Both the position numbers and the translations under genes were made by a program. From an uncultured Pirellulaceae bacterium (GTDB lineage: Bacteria; Planctomycetota; Planctomycetia; Pirellulales; Pirellulaceae), in assembly GCA_934278005.1 (NCBI GenBank), contig CAKQWG010000026.1:1-25358 (forward strand): a stretch of DNA of 25,358 nucleotides, written 5' to 3'. Of the stretch, positions 1 to 6,738 are shown piece by piece. Under the pieces are notes generated by a model. That model was not told the DNA's origin, did no database searches, and saw only the letters and a list, made by a program, of their open reading frames with translations. Within the stretch, counting starts at the first letter, position 1. Each line of letters opens with the position of its first letter.

Positions 1-12
1 GGAGAGAAATCA

Positions 13-1695
13 ATGAGAATGCTCAGTGGTCGTATGCACTGGCTGACGGTGGGGCTAGCTCTCCTCGTAAGTGCTCACGGATTTGCGACGAAAAAACTAC
101 ACGGACAGGCTCCCCCCCGGGGAATGCCCGGCCAGATGCCACCTGGAATGCCCGGTCAAATGCCGGCCGGAATGCCCGGTCAGATGCCGCCAGGCATGGC
201 TGGTCAGATGCCGCCGGGCATGATGGGCGGAGTCCAGCCAGCGGGTGCCATGATGGCCCCGGATCGGCCGATGAGCTTTGCGTTTGAGGGACCTCCGCCG
301 ATGGAAGTCGCTTACGCTAATGGAAATGCGCCCGCGGGCTACCCCAGTGGATGCGGCGCCTGTGGCGTCGCCAGTTGCGGAGGCAGCGGATGCGGTTATC
401 CCGGTGGGATGGCAGGCGGAGGCGGCAATGGAATACTCGGCCGACTGGATTCTGCCGGTTGCAATCACTGCGGCGGTGGAATGTGCGGCGGTCGCGGCTG
501 TGGTATCGGCGGCCGGATCGCCAGCGGCAATGGGCCACTGGCTCGGCTACGCGGCGGCTGTATCCGCTGCGGCGGTGCGGGCTGCGGTGCCTGTGGCGGT
601 GCAAATGGCTGTCTATTCAGCGGAGCTCTGCTGGGACTGCTCGGACCGTTGGCTCCTTATAGCGAAGGGGGCGGAGCCAGCCAGCGTTGGTTTGACCTCT
701 ACGCCGGAACTATCGGGCTCTCGCGGACTTCCGATTTCGGTGGCTTTGTGAGCAGCCAACGCGACCCGGTAACTGGACAATTCCCACGCACGTTCGATGT
801 CAGTTCGCAAGGTATCGCTGGGCCGGTGGTGTTGCAGACCTCCGACTTGGACCTCGACAAGATGCGTTATGGACTGGAGCTGATGGCTGCTATTCAGCTC
901 GGGCCCGGGTCGAGCGTCGAGGCTCGCTATTTTGGACTGAACAACTGGGAGGTCAGCAAGCAAGCGGAAATTATTTCGCCGGCTCCGCCGACACTCTACT
1001 CGGTGTACAGTCTGTTCGGCACAGAGCCATTCAATGGCTTTGACGATACCGACCGCTCGTTCATTCACAATATTAGCTACAGCTCGGAACTGCATAACGG
1101 TGAAGTCAACTATCGCCGTCGCTTCAACAGCCCATTTGCCGCCGGGCAGGGCTCTTGGCTGGCCGGTATCCGCTACTTTGATCTGGACGAACAGATTAAA
1201 TTCAGCGCTGTCGGCTCCTACAACAACACCTACACCTTCGACCAATTGCGTTACTTCGACCAAACCACCCAGACTCGCAACCAATTAACCGGTTTTCAGA
1301 TGGGCGGCGACTACTGGCTTAGCGTAGTGCCTGGTTTGCAGTTTGGTGTCGAGAGCAAGGGTGGCATTTTCGGGAACCATGCCGAAGTGGAAACGCAGAT
1401 TTTCTCTAACTCGGTACCCAGTGCACGTGAGCATATTCAGGACGGACAGACTGCCTACTTAGGTGAACTGGTCGTCTCAGCGGTCTACCGCTTGAGCTAC
1501 TCTTGGTCGGTCAAGACATCGTACAACCTGCTTTACGTCGACAATGTGGCTCTAGCACCAGAGAATTTCAATACGCGTGACGTCAACAACGCAGTGGGCG
1601 GCGGTGCCTTTACGCTCGATCGGCATCCGTTCATCGAGACCGACGGTGAGGTAACCTACCAAGGTTGGTCCATCGGTGGTGAGTACCTGTGGTAG
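13..1695 (+). CDS. BBP7-like outer-membrane beta-barrel protein
   Basis: This is a secreted protein of 560 residues. An N-terminal signal peptide (about 1-32, hydrophobic core LTVGLALLVSA) is followed by four octapeptides of the type GMPGQMPP (37-68). A Gly/Cys-rich stretch (about 112-205) holds 13 cysteines. The C-terminal half (about 225-560) alternates aromatic and polar residues, as in an outer-membrane barrel, and the chain ends in Leu-Trp, a typical terminal aromatic. The barrel half resembles the BBP7 family (PF07585) known almost only from planctomycetes; its function is not known. The Cys-rich linker could form disulphides in the envelope, which is inference. The start is supported by GGAGAG at 1-6, just upstream of the ATG. 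The upstream promoter lies outside the window. Confidence 0.85.
   Translation: MRMLSGRMHWLTVGLALLVSAHGFATKKLHGQAPPRGMPGQMPPGMPGQMPAGMPGQMPPGMAGQMPPGMMGGVQPAGAMMAPDRPMSFAFEGPPPMEVAYANGNAPAGYPSGCGACGVASCGGSGCGYPGGMAGGGGNGILGRLDSAGCNHCGGGMCGGRGCGIGGRIASGNGPLARLRGGCIRCGGAGCGACGGANGCLFSGALLGLLGPLAPYSEGGGASQRWFDLYAGTIGLSRTSDFGGFVSSQRDPVTGQFPRTFDVSSQGIAGPVVLQTSDLDLDKMRYGLELMAAIQLGPGSSVEARYFGLNNWEVSKQAEIISPAPPTLYSVYSLFGTEPFNGFDDTDRSFIHNISYSSELHNGEVNYRRRFNSPFAAGQGSWLAGIRYFDLDEQIKFSAVGSYNNTYTFDQLRYFDQTTQTRNQLTGFQMGGDYWLSVVPGLQFGVESKGGIFGNHAEVETQIFSNSVPSAREHIQDGQTAYLGELVVSAVYRLSYSWSVKTSYNLLYVDNVALAPENFNTRDVNNAVGGGAFTLDRHPFIETDGEVTYQGWSIGGEYLW
121..216 (+). repeat. 24 bp in-frame tandem repeat (GMPGQMPP x4)
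   Basis: Four 24 bp units encode GMPGQMPP, GMPGQMPA, GMPGQMPP and GMAGQMPP, followed by a partial unit (GMMGG). The units differ mostly at third codon positions. This suggests an older duplication kept under protein-level selection, not a recent slippage product. Confidence 0.9.
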
Positions 1696-1716
1696 TCGGA
1701 TTGTGTTCGTCTGAGG

Positions 1717-1740
1717 TACCCTCTCGCTAGCGGGAGGGTA
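1717..1740 (+). terminator. GC-rich hairpin after the BBP7-like gene
   Basis: The arms taccctc and gagggta pair perfectly, and the stem can extend inward by about three pairs around gctagc. It starts 21 bp after the stop codon. No T-run follows, so it may stabilise the mRNA 3' end or act as a weak terminator ahead of the stronger one at 1872. Confidence 0.5.
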
Positions 1741-1871
1741 GCTGGCTCACTGGCTGAGGAGAGTCTCAGGATTCACGCCTCGAGCGAAACGTGCCGACGA
1801 CTTCCGCTGTAACCTCAGGACCGCTTTTGCTGCCTGAAAAAAAAACCCACCCACGACGATCATACGAAAAG

Positions 1872-1900
1872 AAGCCGGCGAGAATTCGTCGGCTTTTTTT
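1872..1900 (+). terminator. Rho-independent terminator, probably bidirectional
   Basis: A 10 bp stem (aagccggcga with tcgtcggctt, one G-T pair) and a 4-base loop lead into seven T's. It lies between the convergent BBP7-like gene (plus) and the methyltransferase gene (minus, stop at 2023). The minus strand also has a T-rich tract after the stem (cttcttttcg), so it can serve both genes. The rest of 1741-2022 shows nothing coding that I can support. Confidence 0.85.
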
Positions 1901-2022
1901 CGTTTGGCCTCCCGCCGCGATTATCGCTGCGGATCTTGCCGCCGGAATGGCCGCATGCGGTCAGAACCAGGCCTGGGAGAGCGATGCCGAACGCCAGGGA
2001 CATCCATTTGAAACAGCCTGGC

Positions 2023-2955
2023 CTATCCCAAATGCCCCAGCACATAACGCACGCTGGGCAGCGACAGGCTATTGCCCAGGAGCTTCCAAGCCGTGCGGTC
2101 GGTTAAGCCGTCGAACCGAAAGGCGTCGGTATAGCCCAGCAGTCGAGCCACCTCGCGCGGCGCGAAGCGACGGTAGCCGCTGCCACACTGCAAGTAGCTA
2201 CCCGCACGCACCGTCGACTTGCCATAGCTGCTGGCAAAGCAGGCAGTGCTCGCGCTGCCACTGTCAACGCGATCGAGGGCGTGTAAATAGCGTTGCACCA
2301 GAGGTTCGGCCACTGCGTAACGAGCCGTCTGGGGATGGCCAGCGATGAGCCTGTCGTCGATCAGTTTATCGAGCCGGCAAGCCAAATTGGGCAGCGGTCG
2401 CCACTCGGGCAGGCTAGTGAGTGAAGCTAGCAAGTAATATCTCGGGCGCCGGTTAGGCCAGCCCATCTCAGTGGGGCACAACCGCCGCGAGCGACAGTGG
2501 TAGCCCAGACGGCCCAGTTGCTCAAGCAGCAGCCGATGGGCCTGGGAGCCATCAAAGCCAACGACATTCTCCAGCGCCACTTCCGCCGGACGACACTCCG
2601 CTAGCAGCGCGACCAGTCGCACCAGCGCACGACAGCGGCGGTCGGCCAGATCGCGTGCTAGCCCACGCCGTGTAAAAGGCTGGCAGGGAGGCGACATCCA
2701 CCAGCAGTCCGCAGCGCAATCTAGCAAATCCGCCGATGTCAACGACTCGATCTCGGCGACTCGAAAGGGGTGCGAGAAATTCTGTTGATAGACCCGCTGT
2801 GCGTTGCAATCGATGTCGATGGCCGTCGCAATTGAGGCCTCCGGCCATGCCGCGGCCAAGCCGCCGATGCCAGCGAACAATTCCAGCACGCGGCGCGGCG
2901 GGCAAGCTAAGGCTTTGACTTGATCGTGGATAAACATCGCATTGAATACCGTCAT
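2023..2955 (-). CDS. Dnmt2-like cytosine-5 methyltransferase (possible tRNA C38 methyltransferase)
   Basis: The protein has the C5-methyltransferase order: motif I LELFAGIGG (24-32, SAM binding), motif IV MSPPCQPFTRRG with catalytic Cys91, motif VI ENV (129-131), motif VIII RPR (170-172), and C-terminal motifs RRFAPREVARLLGY and KLLGNSLSLP. Several stretches look like Dnmt2/TRDMT1: MSPPCQPFTR, LENVVGF, the spacing to RPRYYLLA, and CFASSYG at 239-245 followed by GSYLQ, where Dnmt2 has CFT...GSVLQ. Known Dnmt2 enzymes methylate C38 in tRNA; a bacterial example is known from Geobacter. No restriction enzyme or repair endonuclease is adjacent, which fits a tRNA role. The start is uncertain: the frame is open to a GTG at 3015, with ATGs at 2997, 2955 and 2937. 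I used 2955 because motif I lies close behind it. A sequence-specific DNA methyltransferase remains possible. Confidence 0.85.
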   Translation of the reverse strand: MTVFNAMFIHDQVKALACPPRRVLELFAGIGGLAAAWPEASIATAIDIDCNAQRVYQQNFSHPFRVAEIESLTSADLLDCAADCWWMSPPCQPFTRRGLARDLADRRCRALVRLVALLAECRPAEVALENVVGFDGSQAHRLLLEQLGRLGYHCRSRRLCPTEMGWPNRRPRYYLLASLTSLPEWRPLPNLACRLDKLIDDRLIAGHPQTARYAVAEPLVQRYLHALDRVDSGSASTACFASSYGKSTVRAGSYLQCGSGYRRFAPREVARLLGYTDAFRFDGLTDRTAWKLLGNSLSLPSVRYVLGHLG

Positions 2956-3106
2956 AGGAGTAGGCGTGGCGCGCACGCAAGCATGCACCGGACGCATCGT
3001 TGCGCCGCGCGGCACCTCGTCGGCTGCGCAAGCGGCGCGCCGCGCGCGCGCTTGGTCACTGCCTGCAAAGTTTGGCGAGTTTGGCTGTCGATTGCAACGC
3101 CGCCCT

Positions 3107-3148
3107 CAACTGGCAACTGGCAACTGGCAACTGCCAACTGCCAACTGT
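3107..3148. repeat. Heptameric tandem repeat (CAACTGG/CAACTGC, 6 copies)
   Basis: Six 7 bp units: three caactgg, two caactgc, then caactgt. The array sits between the divergent methyltransferase and RNase H-like genes. The last unit of each type changes only the seventh base. Because CAACTGG and CCAACTG phases overlap, the array has little self-complementarity. The rest of the 2956-3385 region shows no other structure I can support. Confidence 0.9.
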
Positions 3149-3385
3149 GCAGCCGCGCAACCGATAAAATGCGAGCATTAGGAAGAGGGTAGCGACTGCG
3201 CAAGATTTTACTGGCCCTTTGGCTGAACTGGACTGCAGCTGGCTAACGATAGGAAGCTCTAAGCCAGCGAGGATTATAGGATGACCATCCGCTCTAGTGC
3301 GCTGGCGGATGAACAACAGAGCGGGACCGGTCGGCAGCCAAGGATGGGGGTTGATCACACATGCAGTGATCCACGGAGTTTTGCG

Positions 3386-4279
3386 ATGGTTGCCCAGCCC
3401 CATTATTTACTTTTTTGTGACGCTCACTATTCCGACAGCCAGCCCGGCTCAGCCGGCGGTTACGCGGTCTCTGGTGGGCGTTGGCATTTCGTCCTGGAAC
3501 AGCTCGACGGGTCAGAGCGACTGGAAGCAGCCGACAGCGAGCGGTCCATGAATCGCGAGCGTCTGGCGCTGCTCTCAGTGGTGCGCGGGCTTGAAGCTCT
3601 CGAACAACCGAGCCAGGTGTCGCTGGTGACCACCAGTCGTTATGTCTCGCGCGGCTTGCGATACGGACTCAGCAGCTGGCGTGAAAGCGACTACACCTGG
3701 GAGCGGTTTGGCGAGCAACGTCCGGTTCGCAATAGCGATCTGTGGCGCCGCGTCGATACCGCCCTGCAGTTTCACGGCATCAAGTGTCGCTTGATTCAAG
3801 CCGGCCCCTCCAATCCCGAGCTAACTCGAACGCAACCAGCCTGTTCCCCAACCGCCGAACTGCCAGCCAAACAGCTGCCAGCCAGAGATGTGGCAGCCGG
3901 TGAGTTTGCAGCGACAGTCAGCAGCCCTGTCTGCGACCGCCTACTGCTGGCCAAACGCTCAGCTCGTCGGCCTGCTGAACGTCCAGCTCCAAATCCTGCT
4001 GAAAGTCCAGATGCGGATAGCCATCTTCGCTTAGGTCTGGCCACTGCCGACGGCCGCCAGACCAGCCGCCAGACCAGCTCAGGGACTAATCTGCAGAGCG
4101 CTGCGGCTCCACAGCTTCGACGCGTGGCTTACTCCTCGCACAGCCGCCGCCAGTGGCAACCGGCGGAAAACCGCCAAAAACTCTGTTACCAACGCGGTAT
4201 TTGGTGGAATTTAGCAGCCACCTGGATTCGCTGGTGGCGTGGGCGATTGCAAAACCGACACGCGATTTACGGCACTTAA
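3386..4279 (+). CDS. RNase H-fold protein, probably catalytically inactive
   Basis: Residues 5-140 match the RNase HI layout: LLFCDAHYSD...GGYAV (first strand), NRERLALLSVVRGLEAL (first helix), LVTTSRYVSRGL (where RNase HI has TDSQYV), then WERFGEQRPVRNSDLWRRVD and a strand GIKCRLIQAG. Only the first catalytic carboxylate (Asp12) is kept. The Glu48 position aligns to Ala61, the Asp70 position to Thr83, and the KGHxGxxxNexaD end is absent. The tail (about 150-297) is Pro/Ala/Arg-rich and ends in a basic, Trp-rich segment, which suggests nucleic-acid or protein binding (inference). ATG 3386 is preferred because GGAG lies 8 nt upstream; the frame stays open to an ATG at 3281. It may be a structural RNA/DNA-binding protein. 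True RNase H activity is unlikely. Confidence 0.7.
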   Translation: MVAQPHYLLFCDAHYSDSQPGSAGGYAVSGGRWHFVLEQLDGSERLEAADSERSMNRERLALLSVVRGLEALEQPSQVSLVTTSRYVSRGLRYGLSSWRESDYTWERFGEQRPVRNSDLWRRVDTALQFHGIKCRLIQAGPSNPELTRTQPACSPTAELPAKQLPARDVAAGEFAATVSSPVCDRLLLAKRSARRPAERPAPNPAESPDADSHLRLGLATADGRQTSRQTSSGTNLQSAAAPQLRRVAYSSHSRRQWQPAENRQKLCYQRGIWWNLAATWIRWWRGRLQNRHAIYGT

Positions 4280-4345
4280 TTACCCATTAATGCCTTAATT
4301 GTCGCTGGGCACTGGCTTAGAAGGATTGCACAAGATCTGTCTAAG

Positions 4346-4374
4346 CTGACGCCAGGTGGCATTCAAGGTTATAA
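4346..4374 (+). promoter_or_regulatory. Possible glgB promoter
   Basis: ctgacg and ttataa are separated by 17 bp, a loose match to -35/-10 boxes, just upstream of the branching enzyme gene. The match is modest and planctomycete promoters are poorly defined, so this is tentative. The AT-rich patch from 4365 to 4390 stands out from its GC-rich surroundings. Confidence 0.25.
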
Positions 4375-4396
4375 CAACACTATACAAATTTTGGAG

Positions 4397-6607
4397 ATGG
4401 ATGTGCGGACACAGCTTTCATTGCAAGGCATAAGTCGCTTCGTCGAAGGTACGCTAGAGAATCCGGCCCACCTACTGGGCCCCCACCCTGTTGAGGAAGG
4501 CGATCGCAAGGCAATATCTGTGCGCGCTTTTTTGCCTGACAGCCAACAGGTTTGGCTGGTAGATAACGAGCACAACGAGGTTCGGCCAATGCGTCGCGTG
4601 CATCCTTCGGGATTCTACGAAGCGATTCGCCCCACCCACTCCCATACGTCCAATTACCGACTCCGCATTGCAACTAAGAACGGCGAAATTACCGAGATGC
4701 AAGATCCATACGCAGTCCAGCCACTTTTGACCGAGTTTGACCTGTTCCTGTTCGGCGAGGGGCGCAATTGGCAGCTCTACAATAAAATGGGCGCACACCT
4801 GCGCAGCGTGGACGGCGTGGCTGGGACCAACTTTGCCGTCTGGGCCCCGAATGCAGAGAGCGTCCAGGTAATCGGCGATTTCAACGGATGGAACGGCGCT
4901 CAGCACACCATGCGCAAGCATATTCCAGCGGGCGTATGGGAGCTGTTTGTGCCCAATGTCGGGGCTGGCGAAAAGTACAAGTACAAAATCAAGATGAAGG
5001 GTGGTCACTCGACTGAGAAGTCCGATCCGTACGGCTTCTACGCTGAACTACCACCGCGCACGGCCAGCGTCGTCACACAGCTGGACCAATTCACTTGGGA
5101 CGACCAGCAGTGGATGGACCGTCGCGTCAGTACCGACCCGCTGAACCAGGCTTGCAATATTTACGAACTGCATTTGGGCAGTTGGCGGCGCGACCCGGCC
5201 GGACATCACGGCTGGATGAACTATCGCGAGATCGCCCATCAGTTGGTCGCGTACTGCAATGAGATGGGCTTTACGCACGTCGAACTGATGCCGATCAGTG
5301 AGCACCCGTATACGGGCTCGTGGGGCTATCAGACGGTCGGCTACTTTGGTGTTACCAGTCGCTATGGGACCTGCGAAGATTTCATGTATTTCGTCAACCA
5401 CTGCCACCAGCATGGCATTGGCGTGATTCTTGACTGGGTTCCCGCCCACTATCCCAAGGACGGGCACGGGCTGCGGCACTTTGACGGCTCAGCACTCTAT
5501 GAGCACGCCGATCCTCGCCAGGGAGAACATCCCGACTGGGGCACGATGATTTTCAATTACGGCCGCAACGAAGTCCGCAACTTTCTGGTTTCCAACGCGT
5601 TGTTCTGGCTGGACAAATACCATATCGATGGCCTCCGCGTCGACGCGGTAGCCAGCATGTTGTACTTGGACTACAGCCGCAATGCGGGTGAATGGATCCC
5701 CAACGCACATGGTGGACGAGAAAACTTGGATGCGATCCACATGCTGCGTGAGTTCAACGAACAGACCCATGCGCAGTTCCCAGGTGTAATCACCATGGCT
5801 GAGGAGTCGACTGCTTGGCCGGGCGTCAGCCGACCGACCAGCAGTGGCGGGTTGGGTTTCTCGATCAAGTGGAACATGGGCTGGATGAATGACACGCTGC
5901 GCTATATGCGGCACGATGCGATTCACCGCCAGCACCACCACGACGAACTGACCTTCAGCTTGATCTATGCCTTCACCGAAAACTTTGTCCTGCCTCTGTC
6001 GCACGATGAAGTCGTCCATGGAAAAGGTGCGTTGATCAGTCAGATGTCGGGGGACCTGTGGCAGAAGTTCGCAAACCTGCGACTGCTGTACTCCTACATG
6101 TGGACCCACCCTGGCAAAAAGCTATTGTTTATGGGGAGCGAATTTGCACAGTGGCACGAGTGGGATTACGATTCGGAGATCCAGTGGGACTTGTTGCACT
6201 GGGACACGCATCGCGGCGTGAAGTCGATGTTGGCCGATTTGAACAAGTTGGTGATCAATGAACCGGCGCTGCACGAGCTGGACTTTGACGGCGCTGGCTT
6301 CGAGTGGATCGACTGTCTGAATCGCGAAGACAGCATCATCAGCTTTATGCGCAAAGGTAAGGACCCCGATGATTTCGTTATCGTGGCCAGCAATTTCACC
6401 CCTGTCGTGCGGCAAGGCTACTTGATGGGAGCACCGAAAGCGGGCTTCTACAAGGAGATCTTTAACAGCGATTCAGCCTACTATGCTGGTAGCAATGTGG
6501 GTAACTTCCCAGGCATTGAAGCTCGGCCGCAGCCGCACCATGGGCGCCCAGCGTCGATGCTGATCAACTTGCCGCCACTAGCCACAGTGGTTCTTAAGCC
6601 CCAGTAG
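4397..6607 (+). CDS. glgB: 1,4-alpha-glucan branching enzyme (GH13)
   Basis: It transfers alpha-1,4-glucan chain segments to make alpha-1,6 branches in glycogen in the cytoplasm. An N-terminal module is followed by a CBM48 domain (about 130-220, TNFAVWAPNAESVQVIGDFNGWN). The GH13 barrel holds the nucleophile Asp416 in DGLRVDA, the acid/base Glu469 in MAEEST, and Asp537 in LSHDEVVHGKG. The C-terminal beta domain ends with PLATVVLKPQ. The length of about 736 residues is close to E. coli GlgB (728), so it looks complete. Three starts are possible: TTG 4391, ATG 4397 and GTG 4403. GGAG at 4393-4396 is too close to the ATG but is well spaced (6 nt) for the GTG. It probably forms a transcription unit with the next gene. 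The other genes of the classical glycogen pathway (glgA, glgC) are not in the window. Confidence 0.97.
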   Translation: MDVRTQLSLQGISRFVEGTLENPAHLLGPHPVEEGDRKAISVRAFLPDSQQVWLVDNEHNEVRPMRRVHPSGFYEAIRPTHSHTSNYRLRIATKNGEITEMQDPYAVQPLLTEFDLFLFGEGRNWQLYNKMGAHLRSVDGVAGTNFAVWAPNAESVQVIGDFNGWNGAQHTMRKHIPAGVWELFVPNVGAGEKYKYKIKMKGGHSTEKSDPYGFYAELPPRTASVVTQLDQFTWDDQQWMDRRVSTDPLNQACNIYELHLGSWRRDPAGHHGWMNYREIAHQLVAYCNEMGFTHVELMPISEHPYTGSWGYQTVGYFGVTSRYGTCEDFMYFVNHCHQHGIGVILDWVPAHYPKDGHGLRHFDGSALYEHADPRQGEHPDWGTMIFNYGRNEVRNFLVSNALFWLDKYHIDGLRVDAVASMLYLDYSRNAGEWIPNAHGGRENLDAIHMLREFNEQTHAQFPGVITMAEESTAWPGVSRPTSSGGLGFSIKWNMGWMNDTLRYMRHDAIHRQHHHDELTFSLIYAFTENFVLPLSHDEVVHGKGALISQMSGDLWQKFANLRLLYSYMWTHPGKKLLFMGSEFAQWHEWDYDSEIQWDLLHWDTHRGVKSMLADLNKLVINEPALHELDFDGAGFEWIDCLNREDSIISFMRKGKDPDDFVIVASNFTPVVRQGYLMGAPKAGFYKEIFNSDSAYYAGSNVGNFPGIEARPQPHHGRPASMLINLPPLATVVLKPQ

Positions 6608-6660
6608 GGACGCAGTCGCCTGGATCAGACAACTGACGGCCCTCCAGGGAACCTATTTAA

Positions 6661-6693
6661 ACCGATGGCTGCGCGCGGGGCGCTGCCATCGGT
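6661..6693 (+). terminator. Long hairpin between glgB and the amylosucrase-like gene
   Basis: The arms accgatggc and gccatcggt form a perfect 9 bp stem. A one-base mismatch and a further gcgc/gcgc stem extend it inward. No T-run follows. It sits 54 bp after the glgB stop and 46 bp before the next start, so it may act as partial attenuation or as an mRNA processing or stability element, not a full stop. Confidence 0.55.
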
Positions 6694-6738
6694 ATTCGGC
6701 CGGTGATAGCCCCGCGGTGATCACCGGTAAATCGTTCA

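Noticed and set aside
97..751. Several open frames on both strands over the N-terminal part of the BBP7-like gene
   Set aside because: They arise from Gly/Cys-rich, GC-biased codons of the real gene; their proteins are low-complexity Arg/His or Ala runs with no domain.
1860..2045. Minus-strand 61-codon frame with a hydrophobic stretch
   Set aside because: It overlaps the end of the methyltransferase and its C-terminus is encoded by the terminator hairpin.
1791..2348. Plus-strand open frame of 185 codons
   Set aside because: It overlaps the methyltransferase 3' end and crosses the terminator at 1872; no recognisable protein features.
2023..4279. Restriction-modification or phage-defence system
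   Set aside because: The methyltransferase looks Dnmt2-like, the neighbour is a degenerate RNase H fold, and no nuclease or specificity gene is present.
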